Assembly (NCBI GenBank): GCA_963714155.1
Contig: OY970236.1
Location: forward strand, 2,356,001 to 2,420,000
From: VRUE01 sp963714155
Lineage (GTDB): Bacteria > Actinomycetota > Thermoleophilia > Solirubrobacterales > 70-9
Reading direction: 5' to 3'
DNA: 64,000 nt
This document shows positions 62,323 through 64,000 of this stretch, piece by piece. The translations under genes and the position numbers were made by a program. Every line of letters begins with the position of its first letter. The first letter of the stretch is position 1. Under the pieces are notes generated by a model. It ran no database searches. It was not told where the DNA came from and was given only the letters and a program-made list of their open reading frames with translations.

Positions 62323-63076
62323 GGCAGACAGCGAGGAAGTCGAGCGCGCGGTCGAGGTCGCCCTGCCTGAGGGCGAAGTCGGAGCTGTTGATCGCGGGTG
62401 TGAAGCGATCATAGAAAGGCTTGCTCAGGCCCAGTGCCTTGTGCACACGGTCCCAGCCGAGCTTCAGCGCCAGCTCATGAGCGCGCAGCTTGTGGGCGTG
62501 GAAGAGCCCGTAGAGCTCCACCCGCGGGAAGTGCTCCTCGCAAAGCTGGCGGAACTCGGCGGCGCGGTACTCGCGCACGTGCCAGGGGTTGTCGGACTTC
62601 TCCGCCCCGGGGGGCGCCAGGGTCAGCAAGTTCGGCGTCGAGACGTAGGCGACTCCGCCCGGCTCGAGCATCGAGCTGAAGTGGTCGAGGATCGCGCCGG
62701 CGTCCTGGACGTGCTCGATCGTCTGCAGGAAGACGACGGCGTCACAGGGTTCGGCGAAGCTTTCGACCAGGTCGCGCTCGAAGCGCAGGTTAGGGCGGAC
62801 GTAGCGCAGGCGGGCGTGCTCGTGAGCCTCCGGGTTGGCGTCGACGCCAACGACGCTCGCCGCAGAGCCGGCGAGCACGTTCGAGCCGTAGCCCTCGCCG
62901 CAGGCCATGTCGACCACGCGCACGCCGCCGAGCCGCGCCGCAATCCACTGGTAGACGACGAGGTGGCGCTGGTACCAGTAGTTCTCCTCGGGCACGTCGG
63001 GCAGGGTGCGCTCGCCGGTCAGCGGCAGCGGCGGCACCCCGTCGGGCTGGTTGAGCTGGACGTATTCGCGTGTCAC
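62312..63076 (-). CDS. Class I SAM-dependent methyltransferase
   Basis: From the GTG at 63076 the product is 254 residues. The SAM site reads VRVVDMACGEGYGSNVLAGSAASVVGVDANPEA near residue 52, followed by VVFLQTIEHVQDAGAILDHFSSMLEPGGVAYVSTPN near residue 112. The first 40 residues include VPEENYWYQRHLVVYQWIA, a conserved region in similar actinobacterial proteins encoded beside GT4 and GH57 genes. The substrate may be a glucan or lipid precursor, since methylated polysaccharides exist in actinobacteria, but this is context only. It overlaps the GH57 gene by 11 bp. The open frame reaches far upstream, but only as antisense of the next gene. Confidence 0.88.
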   Translation of the reverse strand: MTREYVQLNQPDGVPPLPLTGERTLPDVPEENYWYQRHLVVYQWIAARLGGVRVVDMACGEGYGSNVLAGSAASVVGVDANPEAHEHARLRYVRPNLRFERDLVESFAEPCDAVVFLQTIEHVQDAGAILDHFSSMLEPGGVAYVSTPNLLTLAPPGAEKSDNPWHVREYRAAEFRQLCEEHFPRVELYGLFHAHKLRAHELALKLGWDRVHKALGLSKPFYDRFTPAINSSDFALRQGDLDRALDFLAVCHGP

Positions 63077-63142
63077 CAGCGGGGACCGTATTGAGCAGCC
63101 TCCAACTCGTGCGTTACGCCGATCCGCGTAGAGTTCCGCGCC

Positions 63143-64000
63143 ATGCCAGCCTCCCCCACCGCGACCGCGGATCACATCAAGGACGTCAACACCCGCTACC
63201 ACGACGCCGCCGCCGACGAGTACGACGCCAAGTGGGGCATCGACTTCGGCGCCACCGGCCAGGAGCAGGTGCGCCAGAAGCTGGTCAAGGCGCTGGGCGG
63301 CAAGGACGGGGCCAGCTTCGGCCGCGGGCTGGAGATCGGCTCCGGCACCGGCTACTTCTCGCTCAACCTGCTGCAGCTCGGCGCGATCGAGAGCCTCACC
63401 GCGACCGATATCTCGCCGGGGATGCTGAAGCGCCTGGCCAACACCGCCGCCGGCCTGGGCCTCGAGGTTGAGACGGTTCAAACCGAGGCCGAGGTGCTGC
63501 CCTTCGAGGACGAGAGCTTCGACCTCGTCTTCGGCCACGCCGTCCTCCACCACATCCCCGACCTCGACAAGGCCTTTGCCGAATTCCGCCGCGTGTTGCG
63601 CCCCGGCGGGGCGATCGCCTTCGCCGGCGAGCCCTCCCGCTACGGCGACCGCCTGGCGGCACTGCCCAAGCGCGCCGGCCTGTTCGCGGCGCCCGCCTGG
63701 CGGCGCGTCGTCGGGGCCAGCGCGCGCGCCGTCGCCGAGGGCGAGCAGTCCCACGACCACTCCCTGGAGAGCGAGGTCGACGTTCACGCCTTCGCCCCCG
63801 CCGACCTACGCCGTTTTCTGCGCGACGCCGGCTTCGAGGAGCGCCACGTCGGTGGCGAGGAGCTGCTCGCCAACGCCTGGGGCTGGGGCCTGCGCACAGT
63901 CGAGTCGAGCGCCGAGCCCGAATCGATCTCCTGGGGCTGGCGCCGCTTCGCCTTCAACAGCTACATGGCGCTGCAGAAGGTCGACAGCCGCCTGCTCGAG
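63143..64000 (+). CDS. Class I SAM-dependent methyltransferase, 3' end beyond window
   Basis: At least 286 residues are encoded before the window ends. The SAM-binding loop is FGRGLEIGSGTGYFSLNLLQLGAIESLTATDISPGMLKRL near residue 58, then VLPFEDESFDLVFGHAVLHHIPDLDKAFAEFRRVLRPGG near residue 118, as in UbiE/COQ5-like methyltransferases. A C-terminal part after residue 190 carries SHDHSLESEVDVHAFAPADLRRFLRDAGFEE and continues as SWGWRRFAFNSYMALQKVDSRLLE. It is divergent from the other methyltransferase gene with a 66-bp gap holding both promoters. Substrate unknown. Confidence 0.9.
   Translation, partial: MPASPTATADHIKDVNTRYHDAAADEYDAKWGIDFGATGQEQVRQKLVKALGGKDGASFGRGLEIGSGTGYFSLNLLQLGAIESLTATDISPGMLKRLANTAAGLGLEVETVQTEAEVLPFEDESFDLVFGHAVLHHIPDLDKAFAEFRRVLRPGGAIAFAGEPSRYGDRLAALPKRAGLFAAPAWRRVVGASARAVAEGEQSHDHSLESEVDVHAFAPADLRRFLRDAGFEERHVGGEELLANAWGWGLRTVESSAEPESISWGWRRFAFNSYMALQKVDSRLLE

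Overview
The window is a high-GC (high-GC third codon positions) stretch of bacterial chromosome. The gene set points to an Actinomycetota genome, most plausibly a Thermoleophilia/Solirubrobacterales-like lineage. This rests on the rpmE-DUF1385-prfA-prmC-sua5 cluster, paired MlaE/YrbE permeases without an outer-membrane system, HxlR, TetR and YtrA-like GntR regulators, an LCP cell-wall ligase, DipZ, and a GT4 plus GH57 glycogen pair. It is an inference from gene content and not a 16S placement. I saw no rRNA or tRNA genes, no CRISPR array and no intact insertion sequence.

Layout. 1-3.4 kb: a left-truncated secA, two large structured intergenic elements, hpf and comF. 3.4-10.5 kb: sugar-nucleotide and envelope-polymer genes (two nucleotidyltransferases, an SIS phosphosugar isomerase, ugd, an LCP ligase with an extra C-terminal domain) and an M20 peptidase. 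10.6-17.8 kb: the complete F1Fo ATP synthase operon (atpI-like, B, E, F, H, A, G, D, C). 17.9-22.5 kb: a WecA-like transferase, a DUF354 protein, an acidic membrane protein and glyA. 22.6-26.3 kb: a secreted lysyl-oxidase-like protein, two small membrane ORFs and a gntR-mlaE-mlaE operon with no MCE protein. 26.3-30.7 kb: sua5, prmC, prfA, a SnoaL-like gene, DUF1385 and rpmE. 30.8-39.2 kb: a diguanylate cyclase, a TetR/hydrolase pair, and a deacetylase, epimerase-glycosyltransferase fusion and aminotransferase cluster with an EamA-type exporter. 39.4-53.6 kb: acyl-CoA and propionate catabolism (ETF-QO, EtfA, EtfB, two-subunit methylmalonyl-CoA mutase, thiolase, thioesterase, HxlR, ALDH, acyl-CoA dehydrogenase) plus a HAD phosphatase and pepA. 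53.6-64 kb: lower-GC orphan genes, DipZ, MeaB, an acetyltransferase, a VapBC-like module, an XRE regulator, glycogen enzymes and two methyltransferases.

The most unusual content is intergenic. At least seven elements share one design: a conserved core enclosed by long, perfectly or nearly perfectly self-complementary arms whose sequence differs from copy to copy. There are three copies of a family about 100 bp long (R1), two copies of a 149-154 bp family, and two copies of a 101 bp family with exactly 25-bp arms and a 51-nt core. A singleton with 25-bp arms looks related in design. Most sit just after stop codons, so they may be unusual terminators or 3'-UTR RNAs, or small mobile sequences that settle in terminator hairpins.

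A second regulatory finding is that gntR and the distant SnoaL-like gene have the same promoter-operator: TTGACT, 17 nt, TACTGT, with the -35 box embedded in a CTAGTTGACTAG palindrome. This suggests a small regulon that also includes the orphan MlaE permeases.
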